IMG/VR virus record: IMGVR_UViG_3300005340_000007
Span: 1-62,631 of that record
DNA length: 62,631 nt
From: a virus
Strand: one strand, 5' to 3'
Shown here in pieces: positions 32,054 to 42,000 of the stretch (the stretch's first letter is position 1; each line of letters begins with the position of its first letter). A program made the translations under genes and the position numbers. The notes under the pieces are model-generated. The model had not been told where the DNA came from. It did no database searches and worked only from the letters and a program-made list of their open reading frames with translations.

Positions 32054-33565
32054 ATGCCCCTCCCTCGCATCGAAGGCTCCTGGCAGTGGCTGACCGGGAT
32101 CAACCTCGGCCCCCGGTTGGACATGGCGGTCGATCCCAGGGGCAACGAGATCGTCCTCGCGATCGTCAACGCATGGCTGGGATTTCCGCTGAAACCGTGG
32201 GAGGTGATGGGCTCGAGCAACTCGGTTTCGGCAGGCATGGACCGGGTCAACCGGTGGCTGGCTCCAACGGACATCGTCTGGACGCACGACTCCGACGAGG
32301 ATTCGGTCGTCCCTCGATCCTGGATCGTGATGCGGAACGCCGCCGGCTTGCACCTCCTGCTGGAGTGCATCCTCGATGAAGACGATCTCCGGTTCATGAT
32401 CTCGAGGATCGGGTTCACCGGGGGGAGCCCCACGGCCCGACCGACGGCGGTCGATGAGGTGGAATTCGGGAACGCCGTTCCGGGCTCTGTGCCCGCAACG
32501 GTGTGGCTCACGGATTTCGACGACTACGGCGCCGACGTCTTCAACTGGATGCACATCCTGCATGCCCGCGATGGCCGAGCCACCTATATGTTTTTCACCG
32601 GAACGGGGGCCGGGTCGGTCAGCGGGACGCCTCAGGGAGGCCAGGGTTACCAAGGCAGCTTGATGATCGGCGAGATGGCGGAGGCTCCACCTGCGGTGTC
32701 AAAGCCGTTCTTCGCGTTGCTCGACCGCACCGGCAGCTTGGGCTCGATGTTCCAAAACGCGTGGAATTCGATGGTTGGGTGCTTCCTGCCAACTGGAGCT
32801 ACCCAGGCGACCATCGCGATCGAGAACGGGTACGACGTGCCCACCGTCAATGGCTCGCCATACCTCGGAGTCGCCCCCTGTCTCAACGAGGCGAACCAGA
32901 TCTCCGGTGAGCGGCCGATGCAGCCCGTCTTCGTCTACCACGCGACCACCGGGGCGTGGCTCGGCAGAATTAAAGACGCCTGGCTGGCCGGCGGCTCCGC
33001 GGGCGGCGGGACCGTCTCCGGCACGACGTTTCCGGCTGGCGGGCCAGCGCGGCTCGCTCAGTTCGGGCCGTGGGTGGTCCCTTGGTCGGCGTCCCTCGGG
33101 CCGCCACTGGTGGGCAAGGATGAGCTGCTTTATCTGTCAAAGTCGCCATCGACTTCGACATACGGCCTTCCAAACCCCTCGCCATACGCGTCTTCGGGCT
33201 TCACGGCGCCGATCGTTCTGACGTTCAGCGACGTGATCGACCCATCCACGGTGGTGCTCGATTACAAGCGCCAAAACAGCCTGCCCGCGATGAGCGCCTA
33301 CAACCCAGCGTCCACCATCCGCATCTGGATCAAAGCGCCAGGCGGGCCGGCGCTCGTGCCGACGGTCGAGGTGTCTTTGGCCCAATTGAAGATCCACAAC
33401 ACCGGGGATGGGCCCGCCGACACGTGGCAAACCCCCGGCGGCAACTCGATAGACGTTCGCATCTATCTGACCGAGGGAATCAAGAATTTAAGCGGTGTGG
33501 CGCTCACTCTGCCGGTCGCGTTGCCCGCGGCCACCGCCACGTACCACTGGCAGGACGACGACTAA
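32054..33565 (+). CDS. Baseplate/tail accessory protein, paralogue A
   Basis: A 503-residue protein. The first ~370 residues are similar to the next gene product: SWQW near the start, MGSSNSVSAGMDRVNRW, FTGGSPTARPTAVDEV, VFVYHATTGAWLGRIKDAWL. A further ~120 residues form an Ig-like beta domain (APIVLTFSDVIDPSTVVLDYKRQ; VSLAQLKIHNTGDG; DVRIYLTEGIKNLSGVAL). Position between hub and baseplate wedge suggests a baseplate decoration or host-contact protein. Function not known. Confidence 0.65.
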   Translation: MPLPRIEGSWQWLTGINLGPRLDMAVDPRGNEIVLAIVNAWLGFPLKPWEVMGSSNSVSAGMDRVNRWLAPTDIVWTHDSDEDSVVPRSWIVMRNAAGLHLLLECILDEDDLRFMISRIGFTGGSPTARPTAVDEVEFGNAVPGSVPATVWLTDFDDYGADVFNWMHILHARDGRATYMFFTGTGAGSVSGTPQGGQGYQGSLMIGEMAEAPPAVSKPFFALLDRTGSLGSMFQNAWNSMVGCFLPTGATQATIAIENGYDVPTVNGSPYLGVAPCLNEANQISGERPMQPVFVYHATTGAWLGRIKDAWLAGGSAGGGTVSGTTFPAGGPARLAQFGPWVVPWSASLGPPLVGKDELLYLSKSPSTSTYGLPNPSPYASSGFTAPIVLTFSDVIDPSTVVLDYKRQNSLPAMSAYNPASTIRIWIKAPGGPALVPTVEVSLAQLKIHNTGDGPADTWQTPGGNSIDVRIYLTEGIKNLSGVALTLPVALPAATATYHWQDDD

Positions 33566-34539
33566 TGCCCATGCCGCTGACCCCCGTGATCGAGCGATCG
33601 TGGCAATGGGTCCGCAACGACGCGGTCCTTGCCCAAGGTTCGGCGACGGCCACCGCCAAGGCGCTGTTTCTGCGCGTGGTGCTGCGGCTCACGGGAGTGG
33701 CCGGGCTGCCGTTCACGTCGATCGGGTCGAGTGATTCGGTGACGGCGGGGCTCGATGCGGTGAACCGGTTGAGCGATCCGACCAAGATCGTGTTCGCCAC
33801 GAGCGGCGCGCATTCGTGGCTCGTGCTTGGCCAGGCAGCAACGGGCATGCAACTTTGCTGGGACTGGAACACTTCGAGCGCGAACCAGGCGACGCTCGTG
33901 GTGTCGTTGGCTGGGTTCACCGGAGGATCGACCACGGCCCGGCCGACCGCGTCCGACGAGCGTGTGTTGATCAATGCAGCCGAGTGGACGTGCGCCAGCG
34001 ACGTCCAGCAGGTCCTGCAAGTCTTGCACAGCGTGGATGGGATGCAGACGATGCTCCTGATTTGCCAGGGCGGAGACGCCAAGACGATGGTCGTCCTGGG
34101 AAAGGCCGTCGAGCCCGTCTCTGGCTGGACCACCCCCTATTTCGCGTTCGCGGCCGGGAACTCTTCGGCGGGGAGCGGCAACCACGCCACCGAATGGCAG
34201 CGGCTCTATCAGTCACCGGGGCTCAAGTCCTGGGGGCCGCTGGGCGCGATGGACTTTCTGGTGTCGAGCCATTCCGATCGCGTCGCTGCCAACGCCTCGA
34301 GGCCGTCATGCGTGGATGCCGATGTCGTGGACCCTCTGACGGGCAAGTACCCCGCGCAGCCGATGGCGCTGGTGTCGATGACGTCGGGAATGCGCGGGCG
34401 GCACGGCCGATTGCCCGATCTGTGGTTCGTGGCGCCGTCGCTCGCCAACGGCTTGTTCCCCGGGCGCCCCGACATCGCGAAGTTCGGTGACTACCTCATT
34501 CCATGGGAGGCGGGGGCGGACGCCCCCCTGTATGCCTGA
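33565..34539 (+). CDS. Baseplate/tail accessory protein, paralogue B
   Basis: ATG 33565 overlaps the previous TAA; 324 residues. Paralogous to the preceding gene (SWQWVRND, IGSSDSVTAGLDAVNRL, FTGGSTTARPTASDERV, MALVSMTSGMRGRHGRLPDLWFV) but lacks the extra C-terminal beta domain. The pair likely arose by tandem duplication. Function unknown. Confidence 0.65.
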   Translation: MPMPLTPVIERSWQWVRNDAVLAQGSATATAKALFLRVVLRLTGVAGLPFTSIGSSDSVTAGLDAVNRLSDPTKIVFATSGAHSWLVLGQAATGMQLCWDWNTSSANQATLVVSLAGFTGGSTTARPTASDERVLINAAEWTCASDVQQVLQVLHSVDGMQTMLLICQGGDAKTMVVLGKAVEPVSGWTTPYFAFAAGNSSAGSGNHATEWQRLYQSPGLKSWGPLGAMDFLVSSHSDRVAANASRPSCVDADVVDPLTGKYPAQPMALVSMTSGMRGRHGRLPDLWFVAPSLANGLFPGRPDIAKFGDYLIPWEAGADAPLYA

Positions 34540-35030
34540 TGCCAACCGACGACGGCTACCTGCTCGATTTTCCCGCCACGCCCGCGCTGGTCTCACAGCC
34601 GCGCACTGCGAAGCCACCGGCGCGCGCCGACGAGCAGCTGCTCGGCATCGACATCGACGTCATCGACGATCTACCGCCGACGTTCCGCCTGGCCTACGGC
34701 CCGAAGGTCATCGCGAATTATCTCGCGCGCGAGCTCATCACGCCCGAGGGCGCGCTGGCTGTGCACTTCGACGGCGATCCCAACTACGGCTACTCGGTGC
34801 GCGGCCGGCTCAATAGCGCATGGTCCCTGCAGGAACTGGCGTCCCTGGGTGGGGCCATCGAGGCCAAATGCCGGCGGCACGATCGCATCGAGTCGGCGAC
34901 GGTGGCGGTGTCGCATGACATGGCGACATCTACGTTGACAGTCGACATCACCATCGAGACCGCCGCAGGACCATTCAGGTTTTTGCTGTCCGTCACGGCT
35001 TTGACGGTGGAGCTGCTGCGCGCGGAGTAG
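34539..35030 (+). CDS. Baseplate wedge, W/gp25-like (Mu gp46 position)
   Basis: ATG 34539 lies in an ATGA overlap; 163 residues. DVIDDLPPTFRLAYGPKVIANYLARELITPEGALAVHFDGDPNYGYSVRG resembles the start of wedge proteins that precede gp47/J-like baseplate genes, and TVAVSHDMATSTLTVDITIET fits their beta-rich end. It is separated from the J-like gene by the lipoprotein gene. Confidence 0.68.
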   Translation: MPTDDGYLLDFPATPALVSQPRTAKPPARADEQLLGIDIDVIDDLPPTFRLAYGPKVIANYLARELITPEGALAVHFDGDPNYGYSVRGRLNSAWSLQELASLGGAIEAKCRRHDRIESATVAVSHDMATSTLTVDITIETAAGPFRFLLSVTALTVELLRAE

Positions 35031-35075
35031 TCCGTTTGCCCAGCTTGAGCGGGGCGAACCGTTCACAATTAAGGG

Positions 35076-35771
35076 GTGATTATCAGGAGTCTCATTTTCC
35101 GCGCGCTGGTGTTGGTCACCCTGACCGTGGGCTGTGGCTCCGAAGGTGGCCTCGGTCCGATGGATGCCGTCGATGCGGGCGGCAGTGCGGACATGCTGGC
35201 GACCGGTTCTGGGGGCGCCAGCGGCGCAGCGGGACCGGACGGCGGAGCAGGCGCCGGCGGCTCCGTCGCAGCGGACGCAGGACGGGGCGGATCGGGCGGC
35301 GCGCTGGCAGGGACGGGCGGCGCGGGCCAGGGTGGCGCCGGCGGCAGCGTGGGCACCGGCGGCGCCGGCGGCGCGCCGGGAACTGGGGGCGGCAGCACGC
35401 CCGGCACGGGCGGCGCCGGTGGCAGCATGCCGCAGCCGGAGACTCTCCGCTGCGATTCCAGCACCCACGTCACGGCGGCGGGCTGCGGTTTCCTCGTCAC
35501 CGCGGGCCAGTGGGAATACCTGTGGAAGGGCGACATGGCGTGCGGCACGTGCACGCTGAACAACAAGCCGCTCGTGGGCTGCAAGATCCCGCCGGCCCCG
35601 CAGACGACCAGCAGCCCCGTGCCGCTCCCGGAGTACATGCTTTGCGTGGCCGATTGCCGAGCGGAGTGCTGCTTCAAGCGCCCTGGCGCCACCTGCACGT
35701 CGGACGCGAACTGCTGCGCGCCCATGCACTGTGCAGACAACGGCCCGGGCAAGAGCAAGACCTGCAAGTAG
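35076..35771 (+). CDS. Lipoprotein with Gly-rich linker and Cys-rich domain
   Basis: A 231-residue protein from GTG 35076. Signal peptide with lipobox LTVGC (Cys20). Residues about 25-125 are a Gly/Ala/Thr-rich linker (repeated GTGGAGG-like units) of the type common in myxobacterial surface lipoproteins. The C-terminal ~110 residues have 14 or so Cys (CGTCTL, CVADCRAECCFKR, TCTSDANCCAPMHC), resembling small disulfide-knotted domains. Expected in the outer membrane. It interrupts the baseplate cluster, so it looks like a moron, perhaps for superinfection exclusion or lysogenic conversion. Confidence 0.8.
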   Translation: MIIRSLIFRALVLVTLTVGCGSEGGLGPMDAVDAGGSADMLATGSGGASGAAGPDGGAGAGGSVAADAGRGGSGGALAGTGGAGQGGAGGSVGTGGAGGAPGTGGGSTPGTGGAGGSMPQPETLRCDSSTHVTAAGCGFLVTAGQWEYLWKGDMACGTCTLNNKPLVGCKIPPAPQTTSSPVPLPEYMLCVADCRAECCFKRPGATCTSDANCCAPMHCADNGPGKSKTCK

Positions 35772-35821
35772 CTGCGTCCGGAAAGTAGGGGCGTTCACGC
35801 GCGCGCCGATACGCTGCGCGG

Positions 35822-37306
35822 GTGGCTGCCACACTTTCCGAGCTTCTTCCCACGCGCACGGCGCAGGACGAAGAGGCGAGCCTGCTCTCGGTCCTCAAGA
35901 CCGCGGGCTTTCCGGTCACCGACTGGGAAGCGGGCGGGGTGGCGCAGACGATGGTCAAGGCAATCGCCGCAGCCCTCGGCGACCTTAGCGCTTTGCTTTC
36001 GGCGGTCGCGGCGGGCGGGTACACGGGCCTTGCCAAGGAACTCGACCCCACCTGGCTCGACCTGCTTGGTGAGCAGTTCTACGACCTCGAGCGCGCCCGA
36101 GCGACCTACACCAAGCAGCTTTGCCGCGTGAGCTGCAGCGCGGGCCTCGGACCCCAGACCATCAACTCGGGCTTTCGAGCCGCCGCGGGAGCGAACGTCT
36201 ACGAATACCAGGGCGGGCCGGTGGCGGTGCCCGATGGTGGGACTGTGGATGTCGAGATGCGAGCCGAATCCCCTGGCTCCTCGTACGACGATCCGGCCAA
36301 CACCATCAACACGCTGATCACTCCTCTGCCTGGCCTGAGCATCAACAATCCGCCGACCGATTTCGGTGGCCTCGAAGGTGGCGTCGGCACGTCGGCCAAG
36401 CGCAATCCTGCGAATCAAGGCTCAGGCAGCGTCACGCCGAGCGGCGTGCCGGTGCTGCTCCGGCATTACACAGTCACGGTGCTCGCGTCGGGCTCGCAGC
36501 CCTCTACCGGCAAGGTGGTGATCGACTACGAGCAGGACGGGGTGCCCGGTTCCATCGCGACTCTGACGCCGATCCCGGCCAGCTACGGCATCGGTGACGG
36601 CATCACGCTCACCTTCGCGAACGGCGCCGGCGTCGGGTTCGTGAAGGGCGACCGTCACACGTTCGAGTCGATCGGCTCGCCGATCACGGCCAACGGCGTG
36701 GACGACGAGACCCAGGAGGCCTACGCCGCGCGATGCCTGGGCCGTTGGCCTTCGCTGAGCCTCAACATCGTGGCGGACAAATACGTCGCGTGGGTCCGCC
36801 AGGCCAGTCTCGATGGCGCGTTCGGAATCGAGAAGATCACGACGCGTCCCTCTGCCGACGTGGCCGGGCAGACCGACGTGCTGGTGGCGACCGCGACAGG
36901 AGCTCCGTCTGGGCCGATCGTCTCAGCGCTTCAGACCTACCTCAACGCCCGCGACGGAATCACGGACACGGCACTCGTGACCGCCGCGGCCAACGTGAAC
37001 ATCACGCCCTCGGGTTCGGTCACTGTGAAGCTGGCCAAACTGGTCGCGGCCCAGGCGGCCGCCGACGAGGCGTGGCGGCTCTACATCGCGGACCTGCCGA
37101 TCGGCGGGGATCTCTCCACCGGCTCGCCGGGCGTGGTGCGCCTCTCCGAGCTCGTGCAGGTGCTGATGGACGCCGGCGCCATCGACTACAGCGGCCTGCA
37201 GCTCAACGGCTTCGCGATCAATCGCGCTTTGAACACCAACGAGGTGGCGGTGATCCCCGCGGGTTCGGAGCCGTCGGCAGCGCTCACCTGGGTGACGGTG
37301 GCCTGA
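35822..37306 (+). CDS. Baseplate J-like protein (Mu gp47-like)
   Basis: A 494-residue protein from GTG 35822. It shows the J-like plan: WLDLLGEQFYDLERARATYT near residue 77, GFRAAAGANVYEYQGGPVAVPDGGTVDVEMRAESPGSSYDDPANTINTLITPLPG, then ETQEAYAARCLGRWPSLS and ADKYVAWVRQASLDGAFGIEKITTRP. Wedge component of contractile tails. Its start has only a weak ribosome site. Confidence 0.88.
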   Translation: MAATLSELLPTRTAQDEEASLLSVLKTAGFPVTDWEAGGVAQTMVKAIAAALGDLSALLSAVAAGGYTGLAKELDPTWLDLLGEQFYDLERARATYTKQLCRVSCSAGLGPQTINSGFRAAAGANVYEYQGGPVAVPDGGTVDVEMRAESPGSSYDDPANTINTLITPLPGLSINNPPTDFGGLEGGVGTSAKRNPANQGSGSVTPSGVPVLLRHYTVTVLASGSQPSTGKVVIDYEQDGVPGSIATLTPIPASYGIGDGITLTFANGAGVGFVKGDRHTFESIGSPITANGVDDETQEAYAARCLGRWPSLSLNIVADKYVAWVRQASLDGAFGIEKITTRPSADVAGQTDVLVATATGAPSGPIVSALQTYLNARDGITDTALVTAAANVNITPSGSVTVKLAKLVAAQAAADEAWRLYIADLPIGGDLSTGSPGVVRLSELVQVLMDAGAIDYSGLQLNGFAINRALNTNEVAVIPAGSEPSAALTWVTVA

Positions 37307-38085
37307 TGCCGTTCGAGGAGTACCTCCCCAAAACGCTGCCGCCATGGCTGCGCAAGCAGTGGGGCCAGGCGTTCCACGCGGCGGTGGGCAGGCGGATGGA
37401 CGTCATCACAGAGCGGCACCGGCAGGCGGTCTTCGCCAGGCTGCCGGTCTATGCCGCCGCGAATGGGGACGCGGCCGCGCTGGAGGAGATCGGCCACGAT
37501 CGCGGGCTTCCTCGGGGGCCGTTCGAGTCTGACGCGGCTTATGGCGATCGGCTCTTCGGAGCATGGGATGCATGGGCCGGCGACAACACGCCTGTGACGG
37601 GTGTCGGAGGCGGGGCCGGATCTCCGCTCGGGATGCTGAATGCCATCAAGGCCGCCGGCATTCCGACGGGTCCGGGCGGCGCCACCATCGTGCAGCAGAG
37701 TGGCCGGTATGCGCAGCTCGACGCCGGCGGCGCGCTGGTGCTGGGCACGCTCATGGACTGCCTGAACCGCCAAACCCTCGATGGCGGGACGCTCACCCGG
37801 CCGGGCTGGACCTTCGACGGGCGCGACAATTTCTATTCGGTCTTCGGCATCGTGTTTCCCGATCCGGCGGTATTCGAGGCGTCGCTGCTCAACGGTGCGG
37901 TCCAAAAGTGGCGACCATCCAAGGCGCTCTACGTCGGGGCGTGGATCATTCAGTCGGGCGCGCTGCTGGGGTGGCCGCTGGTCGGCCGGACGCTCGGGAC
38001 CGAGCCGGCGCTTGGCGGCAACGTCGCGACGTTCGTGCCGGGTGCATCGGGCGACGACAAACGAATCGGGTACTACGCGATCTAG
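37306..38085 (+). CDS. Baseplate protein, Mu gp48-like
   Basis: ATG 37306 overlaps the J-like stop; 259 residues. FEEYLPKTLPPWLRKQWGQAFHAAVGRRMDVITERHRQAVFARLP is a typical N-terminus of proteins following J in contractile tails; later parts are beta-rich. Predicted to link baseplate and fibres. Confidence 0.72.
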   Translation: MPFEEYLPKTLPPWLRKQWGQAFHAAVGRRMDVITERHRQAVFARLPVYAAANGDAAALEEIGHDRGLPRGPFESDAAYGDRLFGAWDAWAGDNTPVTGVGGGAGSPLGMLNAIKAAGIPTGPGGATIVQQSGRYAQLDAGGALVLGTLMDCLNRQTLDGGTLTRPGWTFDGRDNFYSVFGIVFPDPAVFEASLLNGAVQKWRPSKALYVGAWIIQSGALLGWPLVGRTLGTEPALGGNVATFVPGASGDDKRIGYYAI

Positions 38086-38094
38086 GAGGCCCCG

Positions 38095-39075
38095 GTGCCG
38101 ACGACTTACACAGGCGACCAGACAAACACGCAGCTGCCTTCGGATCCGCCGGAAGGTGAGAACACCATCCAGGTTTCGCTGCCGGCCGATGGCGATCTGC
38201 CCAACGCGGCCACCTTCGAGCAGGCCTTCAAGGTCCTCGCCGACTTCATCGATTGGCTCAAGCGTCCCCGGGCGACCGCCAGCGTCTGGGACAAGTGCAT
38301 TATCGCGTTCCGTGCGGCCATCGGGCACCGACGGTTCGCAGTAGACCACCTGGGCTTTCCCACCGGCCAGGTGGTGGTCAAGGACGTCAACTGGGTTTAT
38401 TCGGCGCTGACCGGCTACTCGTCCAAGTTCAACACGGGCGAGTCGGCATTCGGCGCCATGCCCGAGTGGCGCTACAAGGCCGTCGGCACCACCGGCACCG
38501 CCATCGCCTACATGGCGCCGTCGGCGTACGGGCCCGCCCTCGGAGTCCTCGTCGGTCGGACGCTCAACGACTACGTTACCGTGGCGTGCGGCCCTTTCGG
38601 CGTCCTGCGGGCCGACAACCACGTGGTGCTCGAGTTCACGGCGGTGGCGCCCGTCTATAGCTCCATCACCTCTCACATCGGGCTCTGCGACGATCCCAGC
38701 ACCACAGTGGCCGGCGGAAACAACTTCATCGGCTTTCGTGTTGGCGGCGGGGGCAGCTGGCGGTGTGTGACCAAGAGCGGCGGTGTGGAGACCGCGACTG
38801 ACAGCGCCGTAGCGGCCGCGATCGGTGCGGCGCGTGGCGATCGGCTGCGCGTCGAGTGGAGCGGCGAGACAGTGGCGGACGATGCCACGCGGGCCGTTCG
38901 TTTCTACATCAACGGGACGCTGATCGCGACCCACACCACCAACTTGCCGCTCTCGTCGAACGTGGGCATTGGGATCGGCGTGGTGAAGACGACGGCCGAC
39001 GCCAACGACGAATACCTGATTGTCGGGCCCATGCGCTTCCGTATGTCGCTCAGCGAGGTGGACACGGTCCTATGA
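38095..39075 (+). CDS. Tail fibre-associated protein with lectin-like domain
   Basis: GTG 38095; 326 residues. After an N-terminal helical part (FEQAFKVLADFIDWL) residues about 165-320 look like a concanavalin/laminin-G type beta sandwich: NHVVLEFTAVAPVYSSITSHIGLCDD, GGNNFIGFRVGGGGSWRCVT, DRLRVEWSG, VRFYINGTLIATHT, NVGIGIGVVKT. Probably contacts host surface glycans. Overlaps the fibre gene by 4 bases. Confidence 0.68.
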   Translation: MPTTYTGDQTNTQLPSDPPEGENTIQVSLPADGDLPNAATFEQAFKVLADFIDWLKRPRATASVWDKCIIAFRAAIGHRRFAVDHLGFPTGQVVVKDVNWVYSALTGYSSKFNTGESAFGAMPEWRYKAVGTTGTAIAYMAPSAYGPALGVLVGRTLNDYVTVACGPFGVLRADNHVVLEFTAVAPVYSSITSHIGLCDDPSTTVAGGNNFIGFRVGGGGSWRCVTKSGGVETATDSAVAAAIGAARGDRLRVEWSGETVADDATRAVRFYINGTLIATHTTNLPLSSNVGIGIGVVKTTADANDEYLIVGPMRFRMSLSEVDTVL

Positions 39076-42000
39076 TCCGCACCCTCCAGGTCGTCATCGA
39101 CGATGGCAGCGTCCCAGCGGGGACGATCGAGCCGTTGCGGCCGTTCACGCAGCGGATCGACATCCCTCGCGGCGAGGACTCGGTCATCCGGCTGGTCATC
39201 CGCAAGTCGGACTACACGCGGCCAAACCTGGCGACCTTCCCGACAATCAGGTTGGCGGTGCGGCGCCAGCTGGCGGACGCCAGTGCGATGTTCACGCGCG
39301 AGGCGGTGCTGCGGCCTCCGACGTTTCCCAACGACGCCGGTGAATGGACGGCTTCGGTCACGCTCGACTCGGCCGACACCCTCGGCCTCATCGAGAAGAA
39401 GAACTATCACCTCGACGTCCAGCTCACGGACAGCGACGGCAACCGCTGGCAGGGCGTACCTGACTCGGTCTTCCACATCCTGCCCATCGTCGGCCAGGTC
39501 GCCGAGCCGATCCTGCCGCCGCTGGTGGACGAGGGAGCGCCGATCGCGATCGGGCCAGCCGGTCTCTCGGTTCTCCATGGAGATCGGCCGCCTCTCGAGA
39601 CCGACGGCCGCGAGGGGGAGTTCTGGATCGATGACAGCTCGCCCACGCGAGACCTCTATGGCCCGAAGACGGACGGCGACTGGGGCGCCGGGTTCTCGAT
39701 GCGAGGCCCGCCAGGCACCGCGGGGAGCGGTCTGTCCGACGACGATCCCTTGCCGGATGCGCTGACCGCAGATCCGGGAACCGATGACAAGGCGGCGCGG
39801 GGAAAACACGTCCACCCCTACAAAATCGCCGTCGCGGGCGGCGCCGACGGCTGGATGTCGGGCACCATGGCCCAGCAGCTGGCCGATCTCGTGGCCGCAG
39901 ACTTCGGCGCGCAGATCGCCGATCTCGTGGCTGATGTCGACGACATCGACACCGCCGTCGCCGCCCTCACGAGCTCGGTGGCCTCCCACACCTCGTCGAT
40001 CGCCACGCTGACCAGCGATCTGGCGAGCCTGACGACGACGGTCGGGGGGCACACCACCACCCTGGCAGCGCACACGTCTTCGATCGGCACTCTGACCAGC
40101 GACCTATCGGCGCTGACCGCGACCGTCGGCGGCCACACCACCACGCTCGCGTCGCACACCTCGTCAATCTCCGCCAACGCTTCGGCGATCTCGACGCTGC
40201 AGGGGATCGATCTCATCGCGGGCGACGGCCTCAGCGGCGGCGGCACTCTAAGCGGGGTCAACCGCACGTTCAATGTCGGCCAGAACGCCGACAACAGCAT
40301 CACGGTCAACGCCAACGACATCCAGCTGAGCACGACCCTCCAGACCGCGATCAGCACCAACACGTCGGACATCGCGAGCCTGACCAGCACCGTGGCGGGC
40401 CTGTCCGCGGTCTACGTGCCCCAGACCCGGACCATCACCGCTGGGGCGGGCCTCACGGGCAGTGGAGATCTCAGCGCCAATCGAACGCTGGCGGTGGGCG
40501 CGAACGGCGACGGATCGATCACCGTCAACGCCGACGACATCCAGGTGGGCGTTCTCGCCACGGACGCCCAGCACGGCAACCGCGGCGGCGGAGGCTTGCA
40601 TTTGGACGTCGTGACGGGCGGGGCCTCTGGCTTCATGACCGGGACGCAGGCCACCCAACTGGCCACCGCGGTCACCGACATCTCGACCGCGCTCAGCAGC
40701 ATCTCGACCTTGCAGGGTCGCACGCTCACCACCACGGCCCCGCTGGGCGGTGGCGGAACCATCGGCACCACCAACCTGACGCTGACCATCTCGGCGGCGT
40801 CCGGCTCGGCGGCGGGCACCATGTCGGCGGCTGACTTCACCAAGGTGGCCGGCGTCGCCGCTCTGACCACCAAGGGCGACCTGCTGGGCTTCTCGACCGT
40901 GCCCCTGCGAATCGGTGTCGGATCCGACGGCCAGGTGCTCACGGCGGACGCGGCCTCGGCGGCCGGGTGGAAGTGGGCGGCGGCCGCCGGCGGCGGCGGC
41001 GGCTACGCGACCATCGAGAACAACGGGACCCCGGTCACCCAGCGGACCACGGTCAACCTGGGGACCGAGTTCACTGCCTCGGACGTCAGCTCGAAAACCG
41101 CCCTCGCGCTCACCACGGCGGGGGTCGCCTTCGCCAAGATCGCGAGCGGCTCGGCCAATTCGGTCCTGGGTGTGGCCGCCAACGCTGGCGGCGTGATGGC
41201 CTCGATCGCCACCAGCACCGACGGCCACGTGCTGCGCCTCTCGGGCACCACCCTCGGTTTTGGGACGTTGGCGGCGGGTGCCTTCGCGGCAAGCACGATC
41301 GCCGGCACGGTCTTGACGGGCTTCACCGACACCACGCTGCCCGTGGCGAACAGCAGCGGGCAGCTCACCTCGAGCGCAATCACGCTGGCGTCGAACGTTC
41401 TGACCCACGCGGCGTCGAGCTCCGGGGGCAACGTCGGCCTCACCGTCTCGAACACCAGCAACACGGCAAGTTCCACCGCCTCCTTCACCGTCAAGGTGGC
41501 CGGCTCCACGGCGGCGAGCCCGAAGATCAACCTCGACACCGGGACCTCGGGGCATATCTGGTCCTTCGAGAACCTGAACTCCTCCGCCAACGATCCGCTT
41601 CAGATCTCGTGGGACGGCTTCCGCGGCATCTTCTACGACATGTTGGGGGTCGGTTTCAACGTACGCCCCACCGGCAGCTCGTCGTTGGAGCTCAACGTCG
41701 GAGGCGTCTCCGCCGGCGGTGGCCTTGTCGCTGGTATTCACCTGAAAAACAACAGCACCGCCGCGGGTGCGATGCTGACTTTGGGTACCAACTTCACCAA
41801 CACAACCGGCGGCACCTGCGTCGTGATCTACGACACGGTAGCGGCCGTTTACAAAAACGCCCTTTCCGCCGCGAACCGAGCCGGCAGCCCGCTCCTCAAG
41901 CTGGTCGAGGCCGGCGGCCAGGTCACGGCCCTGGGCACCAACACGCTCGCCTCGGCAGCGGGCCTTGTCTGGGACGCCATCGACATGCAGGCGGCGACCC

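Noticed and set aside
38904-40073. Large minus-strand ORFs antisense to the fibre, sheath and other genes
   Set aside because: Long antisense frames are expected in high-GC DNA; they are Arg/His/Ala-rich, lack domains, and oppose well-supported genes.
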